Positions 7,496-14,637 of a DNA stretch of 29,262 bases are shown piece by piece. Location of the stretch: positions 1 to 29,262 of the forward strand of contig QZKK01000108.1 in NCBI GenBank assembly GCA_003599475.1, read 5' to 3'. The DNA is from Desulfobacteraceae bacterium (GTDB lineage: Bacteria; Desulfobacterota; Desulfobacteria; Desulfobacterales; SURF-15). The number at the start of each line of letters is the position of its first letter. Position 1 is the stretch's first letter. A model generated the notes under the pieces. That model searched no databases. It was not told the origin of the DNA and saw only the letters and a program-made list of their open reading frames with translations. Both the position numbers and the translations under genes were made by a program.

Positions 7496-8659
7496 CTACC
7501 TGTTTGCCTTCCGGATGCCGAGCTGATCCATGGCGATGATCCACTTGCAGATATTGGCCGAGCCTTCCACCATGTAATAGGTGGGGGCATCCCGATAGAT
7601 CCGGGCGACCGGATACTCGGTGGAATAGCCGTATGCCCCCAGGATCCGCATGGCGTAGTTGGCGCATTTGCTGACCACCTCCCCGGCGAAATATTTGGCC
7701 ATGGCCACATCGAGCCCGTTGTTCAAATTGCCCTGGTCCTTGACCCAGGCCGCTTTGTAGACCAGGAGCCGTGCGGCCTCGATTTCCGTGGCCATCTGGG
7801 CGACCATGTCCTGGTTCATCTGGAATTCGCCGATCGGCTTTCCGAATTGTTTGCGCTCGCTGCAGTATTGAACGACCGTCTCCAGGCAGGCCTGGGCGAC
7901 CCCCACAGCACCTGCGGCAGCCGACAGGCGGGTCTGGTTCAAGGACCCGAAAACGATCCGGGCGCCGTCTCCGGGCTTGCCGATGATGTTTTCTTTCGGA
8001 ACCTTTGTTCCGCTTAAAAATATTTCACCCGTAGGAGAGGAATAGGAACCCATTTTGTCAAGCAGCGAGGTTTTGATCCCATTGAAGTTCTTGGGCTCGA
8101 TCACGAATGCGGAGAGCCCCTTTGAGCTTTGAGAACGGTCCGTATACGCATAGTAGATGAGCACGTCTGCGCAGTTGGCGTTTGAAATCCAGGTTTTTGA
8201 ACCGTTCAGCAGCCAGTGGTCGCCCTTGTCCTCGGCCGTGGACAGCATGGCCATGACGTCGGATCCCGCATCCGGCTCCGTGATGGCGAAGCCGCCGATA
8301 TATTCGGCACTGACCAGCTTCGGGATGTATTTTTCCTTCAGCAGATCGCTTCCGTAGTGATGGATCGTATAGGCGCACCCCAGGGTCTGCATGTTGACCT
8401 GAACCCTCAAAGAGCTTGAAACCCTTGCGATCTCTTCGGTAACGATTGCGGCGGCCAGCCACCCCATCTCTTCCCCGCCGTACTTTTCCGGGATCACGGT
8501 GCCGAAGAACCCCAGCTCTCCCATCGGCTTCATCACCTCCTTGTACGGCAGGTAATGGTTCTTATCCCACTCGTCTACGTTCGGGGCGATCTTTTTGACG
8601 GCAAATTCCCGAACCGATTTCCTGAGCATCTCGAGTTCCTTGGAAAGTTTGAAGTCCAT
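7496..8659 (-). CDS. gcdH: Glutaryl-CoA dehydrogenase, predicted non-decarboxylating
   Basis: This FAD-dependent acyl-CoA dehydrogenase oxidises glutaryl-CoA to glutaconyl-CoA and passes electrons to an electron-transferring flavoprotein. The 387-residue protein has the standard domains, with FAITEPDAGSD and WISNA for FAD and substrate binding, RKQFGKPIGEFQMNQ, and the C-terminal GAYGYSTEYPVARIYRD segment. The catalytic base aligns as Glu365 in MVEGSANICK. Val364 before it and Val86 after Arg85 stand where decarboxylating enzymes carry Tyr and Ser (human Tyr369 and Ser95). As I recall, these are the exchanges in the non-decarboxylating Desulfococcus multivorans enzyme, which the whole sequence closely resembles. 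The ATG at 8659 follows AGGAGGTCGTCGG; the frame to 8899 adds 80 non-homologous residues. First gene of the operon, with GcdA and the biotin carrier downstream to decarboxylate its product. Confidence 0.93.
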   Translation of the reverse strand: MDFKLSKELEMLRKSVREFAVKKIAPNVDEWDKNHYLPYKEVMKPMGELGFFGTVIPEKYGGEEMGWLAAAIVTEEIARVSSSLRVQVNMQTLGCAYTIHHYGSDLLKEKYIPKLVSAEYIGGFAITEPDAGSDVMAMLSTAEDKGDHWLLNGSKTWISNANCADVLIYYAYTDRSQSSKGLSAFVIEPKNFNGIKTSLLDKMGSYSSPTGEIFLSGTKVPKENIIGKPGDGARIVFGSLNQTRLSAAAGAVGVAQACLETVVQYCSERKQFGKPIGEFQMNQDMVAQMATEIEAARLLVYKAAWVKDQGNLNNGLDVAMAKYFAGEVVSKCANYAMRILGAYGYSTEYPVARIYRDAPTYYMVEGSANICKWIIAMDQLGIRKANR

Positions 8660-8671
8660 CCGACGACCTCC

Positions 8672-8685
8672 TTCTGATTTCTGAT
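8672..8685. repeat. Two heptads abutting the gcdH ribosome site
   Basis: Two perfect ttctgat units (atcagaa on the gene strand) run straight into the AAGGAGG ribosome site of the glutaryl-CoA dehydrogenase gene. They share the 7-bp period of the longer arrays nearby. Their position in the mRNA leader could affect ribosome access. Confidence 0.5.
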
Positions 8686-8754
8686 TTTGAAGCTCCGTTG
8701 ATGCATGAACCCGATGCGTAAATCGAGCGTAATGATCGATACAGACAACCCATC

Positions 8755-8784
8755 TTGATAGCAACAAACCAGACGGCCTGTAAA
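8755..8784 (-). promoter_or_regulatory. Candidate promoter for the gcdH-gcdA operon
   Basis: On the minus strand, TTTACA (8784-8779) and TATCAA (8760-8755) are separated by 18 bp. These match five and four of six bases of a housekeeping sigma factor promoter. The site lies about 95 bp upstream of the gene start, in the divergent gap. Prediction by eye only. Confidence 0.3.
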
Positions 8785-8798
8785 GAGCAATCTTGGCG

Positions 8799-8819
8799 CG
8801 ACTTATGGCCCGACTTATG
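8799..8819. promoter_or_regulatory. Direct repeats in the divergent control region
   Basis: The 9-mer cgacttatg occurs at 8799-8807 and again at 8811-8819, a 12-bp period, immediately upstream of the candidate -35 at 8822 and between the two divergent promoters. Tandem repeats placed this way are often regulator-binding sites. No regulator gene is adjacent, so the binding protein is unknown. Confidence 0.35.
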
Positions 8820-8821
8820 AG

Positions 8822-8849
8822 TTGACTGCCTGCAGGGGTTTGATAAAGT
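8822..8849 (+). promoter_or_regulatory. Candidate promoter for the hydratase gene
   Basis: TTGACT (8822-8827) and TAAAGT (8844-8849) are spaced by 16 bp, matching five and four of six consensus bases. Transcription would start near 8856, about 49 nt before the ATG at 8905. Prediction by eye only. Confidence 0.35.
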
Positions 8850-8904
8850 GATTCTCGATCGCATAGCAAAACACTCTTCAATTTCTTTTCAGGGAGCAAA
8901 GACG

Positions 8905-9708
8905 ATGAAGCAAAAAATGTCGAAGAAAGCCGCAGCCGAGTTTATTGGAAGCCTTCGTTTCGAGCACCGGCGGGAGCCAGCCATTCCGCAGGATCTTCGA
9001 CCGCTCGACACGGATGCAGGCTATCGCATTCAAGAGGAAGTCGTCGAACGGCTTACCGGAAGATTCGGCGGGAAACCGGTCGGATACAAGGTTGCCTGCA
9101 CGAACCGGTTGGCGCAGGAATTTTTAGGGATCCGGACCCCCTTTTACGGCCGCCTTCTTTCCTCTTTCTTCCATTCCAGCCCCGTCCGCTTGAAAGGCGG
9201 AGATTTTCCCATGCGATTGATCGAAACGGAATTTGCCTTCGAGCTGGCGCAGGATCTCCCGTCCAAGGGATCCGCTTACCAGGTCGAGGAGGTTTCCGCT
9301 GCAACGGCTGCCGTGATTCCTGCGATCGAAATCGTGGAGACCTGCTTTACCGATTGGACGGTTGTGGGAGCGCCGTCTCTGATCTCAGACAATGCCTGCC
9401 ATGGGGCATGGATCCGGGGCGAATCCTTCCGTGCCTGGAAAAATCTCGACCTCGGTGCACACGAGGCAACGCTTTTTGTAAACGGAGAAGGCAAGCTCAA
9501 GGGACAGGGATCTGCGGTATTGGGTCATCCGCTCAATTCTCTGACCTGGTTGGCCAATGCCCTGATCGACCATGGGAAATCTCTCAAGAAAGGGGATCTG
9601 GTCAGCACGGGCGTTTGTACCGACGTCTACTATGCACGCCCAAACGATCACATCGTCGCCGATTTCGGTAAAATCGGAGCCGTCGAGCTCATTTTTGTCG
9701 AGAGCTGA
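8905..9708 (+). CDS. 2-hydroxypenta-2,4-dienoate hydratase (MhpD/DmpE) family enzyme
   Basis: The 267-residue product belongs to the fumarylacetoacetate-hydrolase-like group containing MhpD, DmpE and the 4-oxalocrotonate decarboxylases. These divalent-metal enzymes hydrate or decarboxylate 2-oxo- or 2-hydroxy-unsaturated acids. The metal-binding acidic triad is visible as Glu107 and Glu109 (IETEFAFEL) and Glu142 (PAIEIVE). GYKVACTN near the N-terminus and a GQGSAVLGHPLNSLTWLAN segment are family-typical. I chose the ATG at 8905 for its GGGAG site; the frame opens at 8848 but lacks a better site. It diverges from gcdH and precedes the Liv transporter genes by 255 bp. In aerobes the family serves meta-cleavage of aromatics; in this presumed anaerobe the substrate is unknown and may be what the transporter imports. 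Confidence 0.85.
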   Translation: MKQKMSKKAAAEFIGSLRFEHRREPAIPQDLRPLDTDAGYRIQEEVVERLTGRFGGKPVGYKVACTNRLAQEFLGIRTPFYGRLLSSFFHSSPVRLKGGDFPMRLIETEFAFELAQDLPSKGSAYQVEEVSAATAAVIPAIEIVETCFTDWTVVGAPSLISDNACHGAWIRGESFRAWKNLDLGAHEATLFVNGEGKLKGQGSAVLGHPLNSLTWLANALIDHGKSLKKGDLVSTGVCTDVYYARPNDHIVADFGKIGAVELIFVES

Positions 9709-9769
9709 CCTCCCGCGATGATCGATTCCCGTCCAAAATGAAATCGTCCGGACTCCGCCGATTTTTCTC

Positions 9770-9808
9770 CTTGACACCCGATTCCGTTTTTTAGTATCGA
9801 CTGTCAAG
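9770..9808 (+). promoter_or_regulatory. Candidate Liv operon promoter within an inverted repeat
   Basis: A perfect TTGACA -35 lies at 9771-9776, with TAGTAT (9792-9797, spacer 15) or TATCGA (9795-9800, spacer 18) as the -10. The -35 is part of a 7-bp inverted repeat, cttgaca at 9770-9776 and tgtcaag at 9802-9808, whose second arm covers the likely start of transcription. This layout suits a repressor operator. The leader to the ATG at 9964 would be about 155 nt. Confidence 0.4.
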
Positions 9809-9859
9809 CGGGGGATTCTTCAAGTCTGCACGTTCCAGTCGATTCGTTTATTCTCTTTT

Positions 9860-9891
9860 TCAAAGGAAGTGATCAATTCTCAAAGGACGTG
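9860..9891 (+). repeat. Direct repeats in the Liv operon leader
   Basis: Two 12-mers differing at one base, tcaaaggaagtg (9860-9871) and tcaaaggacgtg (9880-9891), start 20 bp apart, close to two helical turns. Both contain AAAGGA followed by GTG. They could be a regulator site or decoy ribosome-binding sites in the leader. Confidence 0.35.
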
Positions 9892-9963
9892 GACCCGCCG
9901 CTCTGTACATGGAGCCGCGCGGATGTCCGGATTTCTATTTAACCTGGAAAGGGAGGGTCTGAA

Positions 9964-11262
9964 ATGAAGATAAATCGTCGATTGACATGGTTGGTTGGCA
10001 TTTCAATTCTGCTCGTCCTGTTCAGCACTTCCGCCTTTGCAAAGGAGATCAAGATCGGTGTCATCTTCGACTACACCGGTCCCTACGCCGCAGGCGGTTC
10101 CGAGCCCGGAGCCGTCGGCACAAAGATTGCGATCGATATGATCAATGAAAGAGGCGGTGTCGAAGGGTACAAGATCAATGCCATTTACACCGATGCGCAG
10201 AGCAAGGTGGAGGTGGCCATCAACGAAGCCGAGCGGCTGCTCAACCAGGAAAAAGTGGATCTGATCCTCGGGCTTTATGCCAGTGGTCAATGCGTACCTC
10301 TGGCCGCCAAAGTGGACGCTCAGAAAAAATTCATGTGGGCCAATATCTGCGTCGCCTCCGATGTACTGAAACGTCGAAATCTCGAGTATGTTTTCCGGCC
10401 CCAGGTTCACAGCGACCAGTATGGCCTGGCTTCTCCGGATTTTATCGCCCACTATGCCAAATCGAGGCTCGGAAAGGAAGTCAAGGATGTCCGGGTGGCA
10501 ATCATCCATGAAGACGGACCTTACGGCGCCGGAATCGCCCTGGGAAATGAAGTCGGTGCCAAAGCGCACGGCATGAATATCGTCCTCAAAGAAGGGTATG
10601 CCGCCACCGCTCCCGATCTATCGTCACTGGTGACCAAACTGAAGCGGGCTCGCCCGGATGTCATTCTCCATACCGGGTACAACCCGGATATCACGCTTCT
10701 GCTTCGGCAGGGACGGGAGCTCGGCCTCAAATTCAAAGCCCTCATCGGCCATGGGGCCGGGTATGCCCAGATCGATAAACTGATCGCCACCTTCGGCGAG
10801 GATGTAAATTACACGTTCAACGTGGACCCTGTCGCCGCCCAACTTTTGAACCCCAAATCCCTGGCACCCGGATTGGGGGATCTGGCCGCTGAAATGGTGA
10901 AGCGGTATATCGCCATCAAGGGGGTCAAGGAAGTACCCCCACATGCCAGCATGGGATTCAATCATACCTGGATCTTTCTGACCGATGTGCTGCCCAGAGC
11001 CATTACAAAATACGGCGGATATGATCCCGAATCCCTGCGCAAAGCCGCCTTGGATTCCGATATCCCCGATGGCGGTACGATTCAGGGATACGGGGTGAAG
11101 TTCTTTCCCCCCGGCCATGAATTGTCCGGGCAGAACGAGCGCTCGGCCCCTGTGGTCATGCAGTATGTCGACGGCAAGACAAAGATCGTCTGGCCCGTTG
11201 CCTTGCAGACCATCGATCCGATCCTGCCGCTTCCCGCATCCCACCCCTATGCCGCAAAATAG
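9964..11262 (+). CDS. Liv-type ABC transporter substrate-binding protein
   Basis: This periplasmic receptor of the type I (LivJ/LivK) fold captures a small acid and delivers it to the membrane permeases. The 432-residue precursor begins with a clear signal peptide, a basic MKINRR and a hydrophobic core ending SAFA, with cleavage likely near residue 26; there is no lipobox. The mature part opens with KIGVIFDYTGPYAAGG and AIDMINERGGVEGYKI, hallmarks of the Peripla_BP_6 family. GGGAGGG precedes the ATG. It starts the five-gene transporter cluster 9964-14637. Amino acids are the classical ligands, but many homologues in aromatic-degrading anaerobes bind aromatic or dicarboxylic acids. Given the neighbouring glutaryl-CoA genes, an organic acid is my preferred guess. 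Confidence 0.92.
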   Translation: MKINRRLTWLVGISILLVLFSTSAFAKEIKIGVIFDYTGPYAAGGSEPGAVGTKIAIDMINERGGVEGYKINAIYTDAQSKVEVAINEAERLLNQEKVDLILGLYASGQCVPLAAKVDAQKKFMWANICVASDVLKRRNLEYVFRPQVHSDQYGLASPDFIAHYAKSRLGKEVKDVRVAIIHEDGPYGAGIALGNEVGAKAHGMNIVLKEGYAATAPDLSSLVTKLKRARPDVILHTGYNPDITLLLRQGRELGLKFKALIGHGAGYAQIDKLIATFGEDVNYTFNVDPVAAQLLNPKSLAPGLGDLAAEMVKRYIAIKGVKEVPPHASMGFNHTWIFLTDVLPRAITKYGGYDPESLRKAALDSDIPDGGTIQGYGVKFFPPGHELSGQNERSAPVVMQYVDGKTKIVWPVALQTIDPILPLPASHPYAAK

Positions 11263-11288
11263 AGGGAATACCGAAAGGAAGGTGCGGG

Positions 11289-12023
11289 TTGCTGGCGGTT
11301 GAAAACATATCCATGCGCTTCGGAGGATTCGTCGCCATCGACAACGTTTCCTTCGAAGTGAATCAAGGGGAGATTTTAGGGCTGATCGGACCCAACGGAT
11401 CGGGAAAGAGCACCCTGTTCAACCTCATCTCCGGCGTCCTGAAGCCGATTGCCGGATCCATCCGTTTCGGCGGCAGAGAGATCGAAGGCCTTTCCCCGGA
11501 TAAAATCTGTCATCTGGGGATCGGCCGAACCTTCCAGATCCCGCGACCGTTCCGGAAGCTGTCGATCCTAGACAACGTCAGGGTTGCCGCCTACTTCGGG
11601 CATGGTAGAACCATTTCGAGACTCCAGGCGGAAGAACTGGCGATCGAAGCGCTGAGACTCGTCAATCTGCCCGTAAATCCAGCAGCCTCTGTAGACAATC
11701 TGGGGGCCGCCGGGTTGAAGAAACTGGAGCTGGCAAGGGCCCTTTCCACCCAACCGAAGCTCCTTCTGGCGGATGAAAGCCTCGGGGGACTGGATGAAGC
11801 CGAGATGGAACAGGCCGCCCGCATGCTAGAGGCGATCCGCAATGAGAAGGGGATTACGATCATCTGGGTGGAGCACATCATGGGGGTATTGATGCGGGTC
11901 GTCGATCGTGTGATTGTGCTGGATCATGGCAAGAAGATCTCAGAGGGCCTTCCCAATCGGGTGGCGGAGGATCCGAGGGTCATCGAGGTTTACCTCGGCA
12001 AGGAAGAAGTCAAGCTTGTGTGA
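11289..12023 (+). CDS. livG: Liv-type ABC transporter ATP-binding protein (LivG)
   Basis: One of the two cytoplasmic ATPases driving the Liv-type importer. The 244 residues contain Walker A GPNGSGKST (34-42), the GIGRTFQIPRPF segment diagnostic of LivG near 77-88, a degenerate ABC signature (NLGAAGLKKLELARAL, 137-152) in place of LSGGQ, and Walker B LLLADES (158-164) with Ser in place of the usual Pro after the catalytic Glu. This altered signature occurs in a subset of LivG proteins, so it need not mean inactivity. The start is a TTG at 11289 after AAGGAAGG, 26 bp past the binding-protein gene. Confidence 0.92.
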   Translation: MLAVENISMRFGGFVAIDNVSFEVNQGEILGLIGPNGSGKSTLFNLISGVLKPIAGSIRFGGREIEGLSPDKICHLGIGRTFQIPRPFRKLSILDNVRVAAYFGHGRTISRLQAEELAIEALRLVNLPVNPAASVDNLGAAGLKKLELARALSTQPKLLLADESLGGLDEAEMEQAARMLEAIRNEKGITIIWVEHIMGVLMRVVDRVIVLDHGKKISEGLPNRVAEDPRVIEVYLGKEEVKLV

Positions 12024-12042
12024 AACCTGAAGGAGAATCGGA

Positions 12043-12747
12043 GTGCTCGAACTCAACGGGGTAAATGCCTGCTACGGATCGTTCCAGGCGCTCTTCAATC
12101 TCAGTTTATCCGTCGAACAGGGGGAAGCGGTTGCCGTCATCGGACCCAACGGTGCGGGCAAGACCACCTTGCTTCGGGTGATCTCCGGATTGCTTGCGCC
12201 TGCCGGCGGGACAATCGCCATGGAAGGGAAGAATCTTCGGACCGTCCCGCCCCATTCGATCATCGAGCTGGGCATTGCCCATGTCCCCGAAAACAGGCGT
12301 CTCTTTCCACGGATGTCCGTTGAAGACAACCTGAAAATGGGAGCGTTTACCCCTTCGGCAAGAAATCAGTACAAGACTCGCCTGGCATTCGTTTATGAGT
12401 TGTTTCCGATCCTTGCCGAGCGGTGCGCGCAGTTTGCGGGAACCCTTTCGGGGGGGGAGCAGCAGATGTGTGCCATCGCCAGGGCGCTGATGTCAAACCC
12501 CAAGCTGCTGCTGATGGACGAACCGTCGGCCGGTTTGGCGCCGGTGATCGTCCAGCGGATTTTCGAACTGATTAAACAGATCCGTGAGAAAGGGTTCACC
12601 GTTTTGATTGTGGAACAGAATATCCGGCAGGTGCTCAAGGTTGTGGACCGGGCCTACCTGCTGGAAGTGGGGCGCATCAAAACCGCCGGCACTTCTGCGG
12701 AACTGCTCGGCAGCGAAGAGATCCGCAGAGCCTATATAGGGGTGTAA
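12043..12747 (+). CDS. livF: Liv-type ABC transporter ATP-binding protein (LivF)
   Basis: Second ATPase of the importer, pairing with LivG. The 234-residue protein has Walker A GPNGAGKTT (34-42), the LivF-specific HVPENRRLFPRMSVEDNL segment (80-97), a normal LSGGE signature (135-139), Walker B LLLMDEP (155-161) and the EQNIRQVL His-loop-region variant typical of LivF. The start is a GTG at 12043 preceded by AAGGAGAATCGGA. The gene begins 19 bp after livG ends, and livH starts four bases after its stop. Confidence 0.93.
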   Translation: MLELNGVNACYGSFQALFNLSLSVEQGEAVAVIGPNGAGKTTLLRVISGLLAPAGGTIAMEGKNLRTVPPHSIIELGIAHVPENRRLFPRMSVEDNLKMGAFTPSARNQYKTRLAFVYELFPILAERCAQFAGTLSGGEQQMCAIARALMSNPKLLLMDEPSAGLAPVIVQRIFELIKQIREKGFTVLIVEQNIRQVLKVVDRAYLLEVGRIKTAGTSAELLGSEEIRRAYIGV

Positions 12748-12751
12748 CTTC

Positions 12752-13615
12752 ATGTTCGATATCTATCTTCTGGAAACGATTATCAATGGCTTTCTGTTTG
12801 GCGGGGTGCTGGCGCTTCTGGCCCTCGGGCTGAACCTGATCTTCGGCGTCATCGATGTGGTATGGATCTGCTATGCCGAACTGGTGATGCTCGGGATGTA
12901 TACCGTTTTCTTTCTCTACACCAAATTCGGGATTCCGCTGCTCCCGGCATTTATCGCCGGCGTCGCAGCGGCTGCAGCATTGGGATATCTGGTGCATCTT
13001 CTGATCATTTCGCCGATCCTCGGGTCGGCCCCAATCAACCAGCTCCTGGCAACGGGAGGGCTGCTTTTCTTCCTCCAGAGCTTTACGACGCTGCTTTTCG
13101 GAATCGAGTTTCGCAATATCGGCCTCCGTCTGCCCGTTCTGGAAATCTTCGGCATGTATATCAGCTTTGCCCGGCTGCTGACTTTCGGCACGGCGCTGAT
13201 CGGCATGATTTTTTTGTATCTGCTGCTCGGAAAGACCTACATCGGAACCGCGGTCCGGGCGATTTCACAAGACCGGGAGGTGATGGTCCTGATGGGCGTC
13301 AACAGCAAAAAGATCTATCTGGTCACCTCCGCCGTCGGAGGAGGCCTTGCGGGGCTGGCCGCCTGCCTGCTGGTGCTCCAATACGACATCCATCCGGCCA
13401 TCGGGCTTTCCTTCGGACCCATCACCTTCATGATCTGCGTGCTGGGCGGTCTGGGAAACATGGTCGGCGGATTCATCGCAGCCTTTATCTTCAGTCAGGT
13501 CATCGCCGTCGGAGGATTCTACTTTCAACTCGAATGGGGGTACGTCGTCGCCTTTGCGATATTCATCATCATGATGTTCATCCGGCCGCAGGGGATCCTC
13601 GGGAGCCGTTCATGA
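12752..13615 (+). CDS. livH: Liv-type ABC transporter permease (LivH)
   Basis: Inner-membrane permease of the importer, 287 residues and about eight hydrophobic segments. The N-terminal LLETIINGFLFGGVLALLALGLNLIFGVIDVVW is the standard LivH opening, and RAISQDREVMVLMGVNSKKIYLVTSAVGGGLAGLAACL is the conserved loop contacting the ATPase. The end, FIRPQGILGSRS, is also typical. The stop overlaps the livM start as ATGA, so the two permeases are translationally coupled. Confidence 0.93.
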   Translation: MFDIYLLETIINGFLFGGVLALLALGLNLIFGVIDVVWICYAELVMLGMYTVFFLYTKFGIPLLPAFIAGVAAAAALGYLVHLLIISPILGSAPINQLLATGGLLFFLQSFTTLLFGIEFRNIGLRLPVLEIFGMYISFARLLTFGTALIGMIFLYLLLGKTYIGTAVRAISQDREVMVLMGVNSKKIYLVTSAVGGGLAGLAACLLVLQYDIHPAIGLSFGPITFMICVLGGLGNMVGGFIAAFIFSQVIAVGGFYFQLEWGYVVAFAIFIIMMFIRPQGILGSRS

Positions 13616-14637
13616 ATCGATTGCTTTATCTCATCGGAGCCGCCGCGCTCGTTTCTCTGCCGTTTATCGGCATTCCCCAATATTACATGCATGTACTCAT
13701 CCTGATCCTCATCTGGAGCTATACCTATACGAGCTGGTCCCTGATGGGGCGCTTCGGCCTGGTATCGCTTGGCCACGGCGCTTTCATGGGAATCGGCGCC
13801 TATACCGTGGCCATGCTATGGAATTATTTCTCCATCACGCCCTGGATCGGCATCCCGCTTGGGCTCCTGCTCTCCCTGGGTGTCGGCGTACTGATCGGCT
13901 ATCCCTGCTTCAGATTCCGAATCATCGGGCACTATTTTGCCCTGGTCACCCTGGCATTGAGCGAGGTGATTCGGATGATCATCATGGCTTTGCGGGATTA
14001 TACCGGGGGGGACCTGGGAATGACGCCGGCGCGATACGGAGGAGGAAGGTCCATCTTCGCCCTGCAGTTTGCGGACAAGGACACGTTCTATCTCATCGCC
14101 CTGGGCGTTTGGGCTTTCGGGATCTGGATGTGGAAGAGAGTCGATTCCAGCATGGAGCGGTATGCGTTGGAGGCCATCTCCGAAAATGAGGATGCCGCCG
14201 CCTCGATCGGCATCCATGTCACACGGCAAAAACTGCGGATTACCATGCTCAGCGTGGGGATGACCACATTCGGAGGAATCCTGTACGGCCAGTATCTGAT
14301 GTACATCAACCCGCATACGGTCTCCGGAGTCGGCATATCCCTTCAGATCGTGTTTGCCGTCATTGCAGGGGGGATGTATGTCGCTTTCGGACCCACCGTG
14401 GGTGCCGTGATTACGATTTCGCTCGCCGAATTCCTGCGGGTTCTGATCGGAACCCATATGGTGGGGCTGGATAACACCATCTATGGACTGATGTTGATCC
14501 TGTTCATTATTTTTCTCCCGCAGGGCATCCTGGGCGCCGTCCTGCAGAAGCGATCACGAAAACCAACCCGGAATCCTGCAGCGGAAGCGGGATTGAACGG
14601 GGGGCGCGTACCAAAGCCCCTACCGGAGGCGGACTGA
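13612..14637 (+). CDS. livM: Liv-type ABC transporter permease (LivM)
   Basis: Partner permease of LivH, 341 residues, highly hydrophobic. Family landmarks are SWSLMGRFGLVSLGHGAFMGIGAYTVA (near 40-66), LSEVIRMIIMALRDYTGGDLGM, and RYALEAISENEDAAASIGIHVTRQKLRITML, the cytoplasmic coupling loop. The start ATG at 13612 overlaps the livH stop by 4 bp; the open frame extends upstream to 12862 but only through livH in another register. The hydrophilic 30-residue tail beyond FLPQGILGAVLQ is unusual. Its last 18 bp overlap the 3' end of the convergent MFS gene. Confidence 0.93.
   Translation: MNRLLYLIGAAALVSLPFIGIPQYYMHVLILILIWSYTYTSWSLMGRFGLVSLGHGAFMGIGAYTVAMLWNYFSITPWIGIPLGLLLSLGVGVLIGYPCFRFRIIGHYFALVTLALSEVIRMIIMALRDYTGGDLGMTPARYGGGRSIFALQFADKDTFYLIALGVWAFGIWMWKRVDSSMERYALEAISENEDAAASIGIHVTRQKLRITMLSVGMTTFGGILYGQYLMYINPHTVSGVGISLQIVFAVIAGGMYVAFGPTVGAVITISLAEFLRVLIGTHMVGLDNTIYGLMLILFIIFLPQGILGAVLQKRSRKPTRNPAAEAGLNGGRVPKPLPEAD

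Noticed and set aside
8660..8899. N-terminal extension of glutaryl-CoA dehydrogenase by 80 residues
   Set aside because: It covers the divergent promoter region, lacks homology to acyl-CoA dehydrogenases, and AGGAGG precedes the ATG at 8659.
9869..9967. Possible 32-codon leader ORF starting at GTG and ending at TGA over the ATG of the binding-protein gene
   Set aside because: The AAAGGA element is only about two bases from the GTG, too close for a ribosome site, and the encoded peptide has no leader-peptide features.
11700..11790. LivG as an inactive ATPase because of its altered signature and DES Walker B ending
   Set aside because: The Walker Lys and catalytic Glu are present, and a similar degenerate signature occurs in a subset of LivG proteins, so inactivity is not supported.
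12862..13611. N-terminal extension of LivM by about 250 residues
   Set aside because: It is the out-of-frame shadow of livH; the ATGA overlap at 13612 gives the natural start.
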